Below are positions 1-7,604 of a stretch of DNA of 64,000 nt, piece by piece; the first letter of the stretch is position 1; every line of letters begins with the position of its first letter. Below the pieces are notes generated by a model, which was not told where the DNA came from, made no database searches, and saw nothing but the letters and a program-made list of their open reading frames with translations. Origin of the DNA: Saccharopolyspora shandongensis (lineage in GTDB: Bacteria; Actinomycetota; Actinomycetes; Mycobacteriales; Pseudonocardiaceae); the NCBI RefSeq assembly GCF_900106995.1, contig NZ_FNOK01000056.1, positions 1 to 64,000 of the forward strand, in the 5' to 3' direction. Made by a program: the position numbers and the translations under genes.

Positions 1-477
1 TGACATCGTCCGCGCATACCCGGCGAGAGTTGCCTCGACTTCGGCGACTTGGTGGCAGCGGGCGTAGTCGGGTAGGCGTCGGATGCCGTTGACGATGACA
101 CGCGCGTGGTCCAGCCCGATCGCGCCCTCAGACAATGCGGCGGCGGTGTCGGGCATGTCGGGCGGCATCGTCTCGCCATACAAGCTCCGCCGGTCCTCGA
201 CGTTACGGGCCACTGTCACGCGGGTTTTCGCGTCACGCGGGTCGATGTTGAGTAGTCCTTGCAGCCAGACTTGTAGTGATCGGGCGGTGGTGTCGGTGTG
301 GATGGCGCGGTGGTCGGCTTCGGCGATGCATTGCAGCTGTTCCCACATCAGCACCCGCATCTCCTTCTCCAGCTCGTGGATGCGGGCCGCGAGTTCAGTA
401 TCGGTGCATGACACCACGGACTGTGCGGGCGGCGTGGCCTGCACGGTCGAGTCCTGGGTGTTCAGTAGCGGTGTCAT
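1..477 (-). CDS. DUF222 / 13E12-type HNH endonuclease family protein, N-terminal part (runs off the window)
   Basis: The reverse strand reads open for 159 codons from an ATG at 477 to the window edge, so the C-terminus (where an HNH nuclease domain would normally lie) is not visible. The visible part has the DUF222 pattern: an acidic helix ending EADHR, then ARSLQVWLQG, DAKTRVTVARNV, MPDTAAALSEGAI and GLDHARVIVNGIRRLP. DUF222 proteins are the 13E12 repeat family of actinobacteria; their function is unclear, but many carry a C-terminal HNH nuclease and several mycobacterial members are damage-induced. A SOS-box-like operator lies 18 bp upstream of the ATG, which fits. Codon use is less GC-biased than in the neighbours. 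The family is confident; nuclease activity is not, because that domain is outside the window. Confidence 0.85.
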   Translation of the reverse strand, partial: MTPLLNTQDSTVQATPPAQSVVSCTDTELAARIHELEKEMRVLMWEQLQCIAEADHRAIHTDTTARSLQVWLQGLLNIDPRDAKTRVTVARNVEDRRSLYGETMPPDMPDTAAALSEGAIGLDHARVIVNGIRRLPDYARCHQVAEVEATLAGYARTMS

Positions 478-495
478 GCCACAATTGTCCCGAAC

Positions 496-511
496 TCGAA
501 CTTGTGTTCGC
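496..511 (-). promoter_or_regulatory. SOS (LexA) box upstream of the DUF222 gene
   Basis: The 16-mer TCGAACTTGTGTTCGC is an inverted repeat matching the actinobacterial LexA consensus TCGAACnnnnGTTCGA at all but the last base. It sits 18 bp before the ATG at 477, a position from which bound LexA would block transcription. Damage-inducible 13E12 genes with such boxes are known in Mycobacterium tuberculosis. Binding here is inferred. Confidence 0.75.
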
Positions 512-830
512 ACGTTTTTTTGGTCGCTTGATCAGGTGAAACCCACGGCCAAGGCTGCAAATATCGCCCCATGTCAAGGAAAAGGGTCACGACACGCCGA
601 AGGCGACCCCATCCACAGTCAAACGGCCAGCTGCCAGGGGAGTTGGAGACATGCCCAACGGATGCGATCACAGCACAGGACGAGAGTGAAAACCGGTTGC
701 ACGGCAAGCGAAAAGGAGACCAAGAACGAAACCCGCCAACGGATCAACCCGAAACGGAACCCCCACCAGCCCCAGCCAACCCGAAAAACCCCACCCCGCG
801 ACGCAAGCCGCGAACGAGCCAGCCCACTCC

Positions 831-967
831 GGGCCATCCCCGCGATACAAAGCCGAACCGGGGCTGCGTTCCGGATGTCAAGCCTGAAACCCCGAAGGGG
901 CGGCCGCAAGGCCGGGCTTGACCTCCGGAACGCAGCCCGCACCCTCCACTGATCGCGGGGATGGCCC
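831..967. repeat. Very long imperfect inverted repeat with two inner hairpins
   Basis: Outer arms 831-846 and 952-967 are perfectly complementary over 16 bp. Inner arms 861-884 and 915-938 pair at 23 of 24 positions. The apex holds two more small hairpins: CCCC-GAA-GGGG near 890-900 and CGGCC-GCAA-GGCCG near 901-914, the second closed by a GNRA-type tetraloop sequence. The whole unit can fold as one 137-nt multi-branched structure. It lies in a gene-free stretch (512-1045) whose plus strand is strikingly C/A-rich; nothing else recognisable is present there. It may terminate the decayed transporter gene that reads toward it, be a structured RNA, or be a mobile-element relic. Confidence 0.7.
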
Positions 968-1045
968 CAAAAGATGCGGAACCCCCAAAGGCCCCAACCC
1001 CCACCCCAAAAAGAACAGCCCCCGAGAACCACCCAGAGAACCCAC

Positions 1046-1826
1046 TCACCCAACCCCAACCCCCGACGGCCGACCCGAAGCCAACCCCAAATCCTCGGTA
1101 GGAACGCGATAGGTCTCCCGCCCGGTGGCGACGGCAACGGCGTTCAGCACGCAAAGCCCACCGGTGAACAGCGCCACGTTCGCCCACCCGTCCCGGCCAC
1201 CACCGATGGCCTCGGCGATGCTAGGCGCGAACCCGGCCAGTGCGAACCCGATCTGCGTGCCGATGGCCATGCCGGACAGCCGAACCCGAGCGGGGAACAT
1301 CTCCCCGTAGAACGCGGGCCAGATCCCGTTGGTAGCGCTGTAAACGACGCCGAACATCAGGATCCCGATCGCGAAGATCAGCCAGTAGTCGCCGAGCGAC
1401 AGCGACCACAGGTACGCCGCCATCAGCACGGCGCATCCCAGTGACCCGCCGATGAGCACCGGCTTGCGCCCAATCCGGTCGGCCAGCTTCGCCCACAGCG
1501 GGATGGCGAACAGCGCCGCGACGTTGGCCGGCACACCGACCCACAGGATCGGCGTCTTCGCCGGTCCGACGGCGCGTGCTCCAGCGACATCGAGTTCGCG
1601 CCCGCTTGTTCGCCGGCCGCCGAGAAGCCCTATATCAGGCGCAGCGTCACCAGCAGGGCGGGCGCGGCCACGCCGATCTGGTGGTACGTCGGCAGGCAGC
1701 CGACCGGCACCGTCGACACGCCCATCAGCAGCACCGTGGAGACCAGCGCCCGCTTGCGGCCGAAGACGTCGCCGATGTGGCCCAGTACGAAGGCGCCCAC
1801 CGGCCGGGCGAGGGTCGACGAGGCGC
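1046..1826 (-). pseudogene. Decayed MFS transporter (metabolite:H+ symporter type)
   Basis: Two pieces of one major facilitator protein can be read on the minus strand. The first (about 1826-1580) contains ARPVGAFVLGHIGDVFGRK, the loop 2-3 signature, and then LRLI-stop-GFSAAGEQAG, where a TAG at about 1634 replaces the Gln of the usual QGFSAAGEQ. The second piece (about 1560-1046), in another frame, covers the C-terminal half with KLADRIGRKPVLIGG and FYGEMFPARVRLSGMAIG. Compared with a normal 430-450 residue transporter, the first helices and a central segment are missing. The 5' break abuts the stop codon of the TetR gene, indicating a deletion. Nonsense codon, frameshift and deletions make function very unlikely. 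Confidence 0.85.
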
Positions 1827-1830
1827 GTGG

Positions 1831-2460
1831 TCAGCGGCGGGCGAAGCCGTCGAGCAGTGCGGTCACCCCGAGATCGAAGTGTGCATCGATCCGCGCGCCG
1901 TCCGCGCTGCTGGCGAGGAGGTTGTACTCGGGCGAGTCGGGGGCCGGCTTGCGGCTGCGCCGGGCCCCGCCGAGCTTGACCACGGCGATGCCGAGCGCGT
2001 GCCCCACGGTGAATTCGCGCAGGCAACGCATCAACTGCAGGGCCAGTTCGGGGGCGAAGCCCGCGTCGCGCAGGATGATGATCATCCGCTCGCCGGTGTC
2101 GATCGAGGCGGCCGAGCGGACCGGCCGGGTGGCGAAGATCGAGACGGCGTGTGGATGTTCCAGCAGGACGTCCCGCATGTGCCGTGAGAACTGCTCGCAG
2201 AGCTCGCGCCACGGGCCCTGCCACGGCAGCGCATTCACGTCCAGCTCGTCGAACAGCGCCTCGGCGATCCCGTCGAAGAGCGCTTCCTGGTCGGTGAAGT
2301 ACCGGTAGACCGCCATCGGATCCACGCCGAGCTCGGCGCCGAGCTTGCGCATGGAGAACTTGTCCAGTCCGTTGCGGTCGATCAGTGCCAGCGCCACGGC
2401 GGCGATGTAGTCGCGGCTCAGGGTCGGCCGGGTCGGCCTGGCGTTTCCGGTCTTGCTCAC
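1831..2460 (-). CDS. TetR/AcrR family transcriptional regulator
   Basis: 209 residues from a GTG at 2460, preceded by a strong GGAGGAGGA site 8 nt away. The N-terminal helix-turn-helix is clear (ALIDRNGLDKFSMRKLGAEL, then MAVYRYFTDQEALFDGI), followed by a TetR_C_1-type ligand domain. The GTG overlaps the TGA of the upstream hydrolase gene by 4 bp, so the two are co-transcribed and probably translationally coupled. The likely operator is the doubled TCTACnnnGTAGA site at 3392-3422, between this operon and the divergent membrane protein/multicopper oxidase pair; autoregulation and control of both directions is inferred. The inducer is unknown. Confidence 0.9.
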   Translation of the reverse strand: MSKTGNARPTRPTLSRDYIAAVALALIDRNGLDKFSMRKLGAELGVDPMAVYRYFTDQEALFDGIAEALFDELDVNALPWQGPWRELCEQFSRHMRDVLLEHPHAVSIFATRPVRSAASIDTGERMIIILRDAGFAPELALQLMRCLREFTVGHALGIAVVKLGGARRSRKPAPDSPEYNLLASSADGARIDAHFDLGVTALLDGFARR

Positions 2461-3377
2461 CTGCGGCGTCCTCCTCCTGCTGCGGCCGCGAACTCCTCCA
2501 GGATCGCAGTCAGCCGCGCGGCGAACTCGCTCGGCTCCTGCTGGTACGCGGCGTGACCGCCGGGGAGTTCCGCGCATCGGACGCCGAGCTGTTCGGCGAG
2601 CACGCGCGCCGGGCGTTCGTAGAACTCGCCCGTGCTGCCGATGCCGACCGCGAAGCACCACGGCGCGCTCGTGCCGCGCAACGCGTCGAGGTCGGGCTCG
2701 TAGTTGATCGCCACCGGCATCTCGTGCTTCAGGAGCCACTCGGCGTTGCCGATGATCCGCTGCATGCCTCCCGGTTCGCGGCCGCGCCCGTGCTGCACCG
2801 CCTCGATCAGTGCGAGCGCGGGCCGCAGCGGGGCTGCAACCAGGGCTCGGCCGATTCGCGAGGTGAACAGTCGTGCCCCGGTTCCGGGCATGATCATCGA
2901 GGCGAAGCGGAGCCAGCCCTGCAGGACGCCTTCCTCGTCGGTGATCCGGCCGACTTCCCGGAGCTTCGCGGCCTGCTCGGCCCAGTCCGGGAGCACGCGG
3001 ATGATCGGCGGCTCGTGCACGACGGCTCCGAGGAGCCGATCGCTGTGGTGGGCCAGGAGGTCCAGGGCGATGATCCCGCTTGCGCTGGTGCCGAAGACGT
3101 AGGCGCGGTCGATGCCGTGGTGGTCCAGCACGGTGACGACGTCGGCCGCCTGCTGCGTCAACGAGAACGGCGTCTCGGACCTGCTGCGCGAGTTGCCGCG
3201 CCGGTCGAGCGTGATCACGGTGTACCGCTCGGCGAGCAGCGGGGCGACGGCCTCGAACATCTCGGCATCTCCGCCGCCGCCGGGGACGAGCACCAGCGTC
3301 GGCCCGTGCCCGCTGCGCTCGGTGTGCAGCACGGAATCGGCCGCGGGAACCCGGCTGATCTGCGTCGTTTCTGGCAT
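2457..3377 (-). CDS. Alpha/beta-fold hydrolase
   Basis: 306 residues starting MPETTQIS. Alpha/beta-hydrolase landmarks are present in order: an oxyanion-loop region GPTLVLVPGGGGDAEMF, DRRGNSRS, then the nucleophile region YVFGTSASGIIALDL, where the elbow reads G-T-S-A-S (Ser in GxSxS rather than the usual GxSxG), and a late His in LPGGHAAYQQEP. The family includes esterases, haloperoxidase-like and C-C hydrolases; the substrate cannot be read from sequence. It is the first gene of a two-gene operon with the TetR regulator and its promoter overlaps the doubled operator, so expression is probably inducible by a compound that it or the divergent oxidase processes. Confidence 0.85.
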   Translation of the reverse strand: MPETTQISRVPAADSVLHTERSGHGPTLVLVPGGGGDAEMFEAVAPLLAERYTVITLDRRGNSRSRSETPFSLTQQAADVVTVLDHHGIDRAYVFGTSASGIIALDLLAHHSDRLLGAVVHEPPIIRVLPDWAEQAAKLREVGRITDEEGVLQGWLRFASMIMPGTGARLFTSRIGRALVAAPLRPALALIEAVQHGRGREPGGMQRIIGNAEWLLKHEMPVAINYEPDLDALRGTSAPWCFAVGIGSTGEFYERPARVLAEQLGVRCAELPGGHAAYQQEPSEFAARLTAILEEFAAAAGGGRRR

Positions 3378-3391
3378 GAAGACCTCCCGTG

Positions 3392-3422
3392 TCTACGATG
3401 TAGATTCTGTCTACACTGTAGA
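3392..3422. promoter_or_regulatory. Doubled TetR operator in the divergent promoter
   Basis: Two copies of the dyad TCTACnnnGTAGA lie at 3392-3404 (spacer GAT) and 3410-3422 (spacer ACT), centred 18 bp apart. They fill the 47-bp gap between the hydrolase start (3377) and the membrane-protein start (3425). Such tandem dyads are typical for TetR dimers binding as a pair. The adjacent TetR gene (1831-2460) is the obvious candidate. The second site ends only 2 bp before the ATG at 3425, implying a leaderless or nearly leaderless rightward transcript. Confidence 0.75.
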
Positions 3423-3424
3423 AC

Positions 3425-3799
3425 ATGAAGAACCGAACAGGTCGCTGGTGGGGATTCCGGGTCCTGATTACCGCGACGAGCGCGGCTTACGTGTTGCAGG
3501 CGGTGCTGGCGGGTCAGTTCCTCTCCGGGACCTACGCCTCGCTGGGCTGGCACCAGATCACCGCTACGGGCGCCGACGTTCTGCTGGTCTGTGCGATTGC
3601 GGTCGCCGTGTTCCTGCGCTGGCCGGGCAAGGGGGAGTGGTGGCCGCTGCTGGCATCGGCCGGGTTGTTCCTCGCGGCGCAGGCGCAGACGGCCACCGGC
3701 GCGGCGCGGCTGCTGACGCTGCACATCCCGCTGGCCGTGGTGATCACGGTCGCCGCCGTCGCCGTGGCGGTGTTCGCGTGGCGGGCTCCGGCCGCATGA
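3425..3799 (+). CDS. Small four-helix membrane protein
   Basis: 124 residues with four hydrophobic segments (roughly 12-32, 46-63, 73-90 and 98-118) and short basic loops; no catalytic motif. The family is not recognised with certainty. The ATG at 3425 has no ribosome-binding site and directly follows the operator pair, suggesting leaderless translation. Its stop codon overlaps the start of the multicopper oxidase gene (ATGA, 4 bp), so the two form an operon. It may be a partner or membrane anchor for the exported oxidase, which is inference from position only. Confidence 0.8.
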   Translation: MKNRTGRWWGFRVLITATSAAYVLQAVLAGQFLSGTYASLGWHQITATGADVLLVCAIAVAVFLRWPGKGEWWPLLASAGLFLAAQAQTATGAARLLTLHIPLAVVITVAAVAVAVFAWRAPAA

Positions 3800-5331
3800 G
3801 CGGGCGGATCTCCAGGCGGTCCTTGCTGCTGGGCACCGGGGCCGCCGTGCTGGCCGGTGGGGTCGGGGTGCCCTTGGGGCTGGGCATCGGCGGCTCCAGC
3901 TCGACCGGAACGCTGCTGCGCAGCGAACTGCCGCTGCCGCCGCCGTTCCAGCGTCCGCTGGTAGTCCCCCCGGTGCTCAAGCCGGTGCGCTCGACGGCCG
4001 GCGAAGACTTCTACGAGATGACCCAGCGCGTGGCGGACGTCGAGATCCTGCCCGGCGTGCGCACGCAGATCTGGGGCTACGAAGGGATCTTCCCCGGTCC
4101 GACCGTCATCTCCAGACGCGGCCGGAAGACGATCGTGCGGCACCGCAACGAGCTACCGGTGCCGACGGTCGTGCACCTGCACGGCGGGCGTACGGCACCA
4201 GAACACGACGGCTACCCAACAGATCTCGTGCTGCCGCGCGGCTGGCAGCACCACGGACAGCACGGCGGCGACCTGAGGGTCGGCGAGCGGACCTACGAGT
4301 ACGACGCGGACCAGCGCGCGGCGACGTTGTGGTACCACGACCACCGCATGGACTTCACCGCGCCGAACGTCTGGCGCGGGCTGGCCGGTCTGCACCTGGT
4401 CGCCGACGATGCGGAGCGCGTGCTCGAACTCCCCGACGGCGACCGCGACGTGCCGCTGATGATCTGCGACCGGTCCTTCGCGGCGGACGGCTCACTGGCC
4501 TATCCCAGCGTCGATCCCGAGTTGGTCGCGCCGCCCGGGGTGCATCCGCCGTACGAGGCGGGCGTGCTTGGTGACGTGCTGCTGGTGAACGGAATCCCCT
4601 GGCCGGCAATGGAAGTGGACGCCGTCCGCTACCGCTTCCGGCTGCTCAACGCCTCCAACGCCCGGCGCTACCGGCTCCGCCTGGACCCGCCTGCGCCGCT
4701 GGTGCAGATCGGCTCCGATGGTGGGCTGCTCGAAAGGCCGGTGACGCACCAGCACCTCGACATGGCCCCGGCCGAGCGCTTCGAGATCGTCGTCGACTTC
4801 GGCGCCTACCCGGTGGGGCAGCGGGTGCGGCTGGTCAACGATTTCGGCGACGGAAGCACCGGCCAGGTCATGGAGTTCCGGGTGGCACGCACCGCGGCCG
4901 ACCCCAGCCGCGTGCCGGACCGGCTGAGCGAGATCCCGCGGCTGGACCCGGCGGCCGCCAAGACCGTGCGCGACGTGGTGCTCCAGTCGAAGGCCATCGG
5001 GCAGGTGCACGGCTGGACCATCAACGGCGAGCCGTTCTCCCCGGACCACGACCACGCCGAACCCCGGTTCGGCGACGTGGAGATCTGGAACCTCTACGGC
5101 GACTTCCACCATCCCGTGCACCTGCATCTGGTGCACTTCCAGGTGCTGGGGCGCGGCAACGACGGGCCGGGGCAGTTCGACGCCGGGTGGAAGGACACGC
5201 TGGACCTGAGGCCCGCCGAAAGGGCCCAGATCATCACCAGGTTCGACGGTCACCGCGGTCGGTACGTCTTCCACTGCCACAACCTCGAACACGAGGACAT
5301 GATGATGATGGGCAACTTCTCGGTGCGGTGA
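3796..5331 (+). CDS. Multicopper oxidase, Tat-exported
   Basis: 511 residues beginning with a twin-arginine signal (SGRISRRSLLLGTGAAVLAG). All four copper-ligand motifs of the laccase/CotA/bilirubin oxidase superfamily are visible: HLHGG near residue 126, WYHDHRMD near 181, HPVHLHLVHFQVL near 440, and HCHNLEHEDMMMM at the C-terminus. These bind the type 1 copper and the T2/T3 trinuclear cluster that reduces O2 to water while oxidising phenols, bilirubin-like substrates or metals. The stretch of four Met after the last His-rich motif supplies the axial T1 ligand and may help bind extra copper. It is translationally coupled to the membrane protein upstream, and the unit is probably induced through the TetR operator. 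The substrate is unknown. Confidence 0.93.
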   Translation: MSGRISRRSLLLGTGAAVLAGGVGVPLGLGIGGSSSTGTLLRSELPLPPPFQRPLVVPPVLKPVRSTAGEDFYEMTQRVADVEILPGVRTQIWGYEGIFPGPTVISRRGRKTIVRHRNELPVPTVVHLHGGRTAPEHDGYPTDLVLPRGWQHHGQHGGDLRVGERTYEYDADQRAATLWYHDHRMDFTAPNVWRGLAGLHLVADDAERVLELPDGDRDVPLMICDRSFAADGSLAYPSVDPELVAPPGVHPPYEAGVLGDVLLVNGIPWPAMEVDAVRYRFRLLNASNARRYRLRLDPPAPLVQIGSDGGLLERPVTHQHLDMAPAERFEIVVDFGAYPVGQRVRLVNDFGDGSTGQVMEFRVARTAADPSRVPDRLSEIPRLDPAAAKTVRDVVLQSKAIGQVHGWTINGEPFSPDHDHAEPRFGDVEIWNLYGDFHHPVHLHLVHFQVLGRGNDGPGQFDAGWKDTLDLRPAERAQIITRFDGHRGRYVFHCHNLEHEDMMMMGNFSVR

Positions 5332-5640
5332 TCAGCGCGTCGTGAGGTAGTCGGGCACCAGATCGCCGAGCATCTTGCGGTAGTGGTCGCCGCGGGCCGG
5401 GTCGAGCATGTCGCGCTTGAAGATCGCCTGGAACGTGTAGCGGTTCGCGGTGCGGAAGACGCAGAACGAGCTGATCACCATGTGCACGTCCAGGGGGTCG
5501 GCGTCCATGCGGAACTGCCCGGCCGCCTGGCCGCGCTCCAGGATGCGGCCCAGCACGTCCACCGCCGGGGTCGCCAGGCCGGGCAGCAGCTCGGACTTGG
5601 CGAGGTGCTCGGCGCGGTGGATGTTCTCGATGCTGACCAG
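5332..5640 (-). pseudogene. C-terminal fragment of a TetR regulator
   Basis: The readable part begins LVSIENIHRAEHLAKSELLPG and ends RKMLGDLVPDYLTTR. It corresponds to about the last 100 residues of a TetR protein; the DNA-binding domain is absent. Homology stops abruptly at about 5640, where an AroE fragment begins on the opposite strand. A single deletion removing a divergent promoter and both gene starts explains the arrangement. It is not expected to bind DNA. Confidence 0.8.
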
Positions 5641-5643
5641 GTG

Positions 5644-5781
5644 CACGCCACGCCAACCGGGATGGCTGCGCACCCCGGTCTGCCGGTGCCCGCCGAGCTG
5701 CTGCGCCCCGGGCTGTGGGTGGCCAACGTCGTCTACCTGCCGCTGGAGACCGAGCTCGTCCTCGCCGCGATCGGCGGCTGA
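5644..5781 (+). pseudogene. C-terminal fragment of shikimate/quinate dehydrogenase (AroE)
   Basis: About 45 codons ending in TGA: the segment ATPTGMAAHPGLPVP is the end of the conserved NATP(x)GM motif, followed by ELLRPGLWVANVVYLPLETEL, the AroE C-terminal strand and helix. The first about 230 residues are missing. The fragment starts exactly where the oppositely oriented TetR fragment ends, so this is the other half of the same deletion scar. It suggests that a tetR-aroE divergent pair once stood here. Confidence 0.75.
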
Positions 5782-5808
5782 CGCCTCCGGAAGGTTTGCC
5801 GGAGTGGA

Positions 5809-5855
5809 GTGAACGGCCTGTTCGCCTCGTCTAGTGAGGCGAACAGGCCGTTCAC
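5809..5855. terminator. Perfect 20-bp hairpin, member of the GAACGG terminator family
   Basis: GTGAACGGCCTGTTCGCCTC at 5809-5828 is perfectly complementary to 5836-5855 with a 7-nt loop. It lies between the AroE remnant and the convergent alcohol dehydrogenase gene, as a bidirectional terminator would. Closely related hairpins occur at 41800-41852 and 63594-63646. Confidence 0.7.
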
Positions 5856-5919
5856 CCCAACATCATCGGGATCAGGTGAGGGCGTCGAACTCGCCGGCTT
5901 TGACGCCCTGTCACCGGGT

Positions 5920-6948
5920 TTACTGGTTCGTACTGGTCGTAAGGACCATGCGGAAGCGGGCCTCGCCGGCCATCATCTTCGCGTACGCATCCCCGGCCTT
6001 CTCCAGCGGAACGGTCTCGATCATCGAGTGGATGTCGTGCGCGCGGGCGAAAGCGACGTTGTCCTCGTTGTCGCTCGGAGTGCCGGTCAGCGAGCCGACG
6101 ATCGAGCGGCCACCGAAGATGAGGGTGGGGGTCAGGACCTCGACCGGATCCATTGAGGCGCCGACGACCACGAGCTGGCCGCGGACAGCGAGTCCCGCGA
6201 CCAGCGGTGACATGGAGCCGGCGTGGCTGGCGGTAGCAAGGATGACCTTGGCACCCCCCAGCGCCTGAAGCGCCTGCGCCGGGTCGACCTCGGCGGAGTC
6301 GATGTGGTGGTGCGCCCCGAGTTCGAGCGCCAGATCCTTCTTCCCCTGCCCGCGGGAGATCGCGGCCACCCGGAAGCCCATGGCGCGGGCGTACTGGATC
6401 CCGAGGTGTCCGAGACCGCCGATGCCCTGGACGGCGACGAGGTCGCCGGCGCGCGCGGCCGACGTCCGGAGTGCGTGGTGGACGGTGAGGCCCGCGCACA
6501 TCAACGGGGCCAGCTCGGCCGCGGGTGCGTCATCGGGCACCGCGACCAGACCCGAGGCGCGTGCGGTGACGTACTCGGCGTATCCGCCGTCCTGGCTGTT
6601 GCCCAGCACCGGCTGGTCGGTGCAGTAGACGAAGTCTCCGCGGCGGCACATCTGGCACTCGCCGCAGTGCCCGCCGAGGTAGCTGAGCCCGACCCGCTGC
6701 CCGATGCTCCAACCGGAGACATCATCACCAACGGCGTCGATGCGGCCGACGATCTCATGCCCAGGCACGACGGGTACGCCGGTCGGCCGCGTGCTGGTCA
6801 GGTTCAAGATTCCGATCGAGTCGCCGTTGCAGACCCCGCACGCCTCGACGGCGATCCGGACCTCTCCCGCCCCTGGCTCCCGGAGCTCTCGCTCGCTGAG
6901 GGTGAACCCACCGTCAGCGGTCGCCTCGATGGCGCGATAGGTGCTCAT
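5920..6948 (-). CDS. Zinc-dependent alcohol dehydrogenase
   Basis: 342 residues from the ATG at 6948, which has GGAGGAATGC just upstream. It is a medium-chain dehydrogenase/reductase. The catalytic Zn motif is EACGVCNGD (Cys then a GHE: VVPGHEIVGRIDAVG), the structural Zn cysteines are GGHCGECQMCRRGDFVYC, and the Rossmann loop is VQGIGGLGHLGIQYARAMG (GxGGLGH), typical of the NAD(P)-linked AdhA/AdhP-like group. It oxidises primary alcohols or reduces aldehydes; the physiological substrate is not evident. The reading frame continues upstream through a TetR remnant without a stop, but the strong RBS fixes the start. Confidence 0.9.
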   Translation of the reverse strand: MSTYRAIEATADGGFTLSERELREPGAGEVRIAVEACGVCNGDSIGILNLTSTRPTGVPVVPGHEIVGRIDAVGDDVSGWSIGQRVGLSYLGGHCGECQMCRRGDFVYCTDQPVLGNSQDGGYAEYVTARASGLVAVPDDAPAAELAPLMCAGLTVHHALRTSAARAGDLVAVQGIGGLGHLGIQYARAMGFRVAAISRGQGKKDLALELGAHHHIDSAEVDPAQALQALGGAKVILATASHAGSMSPLVAGLAVRGQLVVVGASMDPVEVLTPTLIFGGRSIVGSLTGTPSDNEDNVAFARAHDIHSMIETVPLEKAGDAYAKMMAGEARFRMVLTTSTNQ

Positions 6949-7008
6949 GCATTCCTCCGTTTTCGTTGCCGACTGTTGCTGGAAATGACCGGTCATCTTG
7001 CCGGTGGG

Positions 7009-7236
7009 CTGCCCGACCCTGACTGTGAAGAACCCGGTGAAACCCTGGTCGTGTCGATCGACGCGTGCGCTGATCAACGTGCCTTCCCGGGCGTTCAGAA
7101 TGAATTCGGCGCGTAGGTCCGCAGCTGTGTCCGCGCGTACCGCGTCCTCCTGCTGCGCCTGCCGGATGACCTCGGCGATGGCTGCCCGCCATCGTCCGAG
7201 GCCAGCAGCGAGGCAGGCGTGTGCGATCAGGCGTTC
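7009..7236 (-). pseudogene. TetR C-terminal remnant upstream of the alcohol dehydrogenase
   Basis: The minus strand reads ERLIAHACLAAGLGRWRAAI then AEVIRQAQQEDAVRADTAAD, FILNAREGTLISARVDR and FTGFFTV. This is recognisable as the C-terminal helices of an AcrR-type TetR protein. There is no start codon, an in-frame TGA lies just upstream (about 7246) and the DNA-binding domain is missing. It is in the same frame as the dehydrogenase that follows. Probably the dead remnant of that gene's former regulator. Confidence 0.65.
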
Positions 7237-7604
7237 ACGTCAGGCACGCTCGCGCCCCGCTGGGGCCTGCCAGGTCGCGTCCGATCGTCGTCCGTGCGAA
7301 TCGCGACGCGTACCTGATCCACGTGCCACCTCCAGTTGGGGCAAAGAACTGGGCTGAATGTGCCGGTTCGCTCGCAGCTATGCATCCGCCGACTGGCGGA
7401 GAAGCCCGGCTGGCCCGGGCGCGACCGGACGGACTGCCGGAGCGCTGCTGGCCGAGCCGTATTGCGATGAACGGTTCGTCTCACTGGATGAACTCGTGGG
7501 TGTCGCCGCTGGAGTCCGTGCGCACCAGTACTTTCCCGCCAACCCGGCCTATACAGCAGCCCAAAGCACGCACGTACGTAGCCCCGAGCGGAACAGACGC
7601 CCGA
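7237..7604. other. Gene-free stretch
   Basis: About 370 bp between the TetR remnant and the end of the lanthipeptide synthetase gene. Short open frames are present on the plus strand (for example a stretch reading ALLAEPYCDERFVSLDELVG near 7440-7500) but none has a ribosome-binding site or a recognisable family. It could hold another eroded gene. No repeat or strong hairpin was seen. Confidence 0.5.

Noticed and set aside
83..952. Plus-strand open frames across the left end
   Set aside because: They oppose the clear DUF222 reading on the minus strand or run through the C-rich hairpin region, and encode low-complexity Arg/Pro/Gln protein without an RBS.
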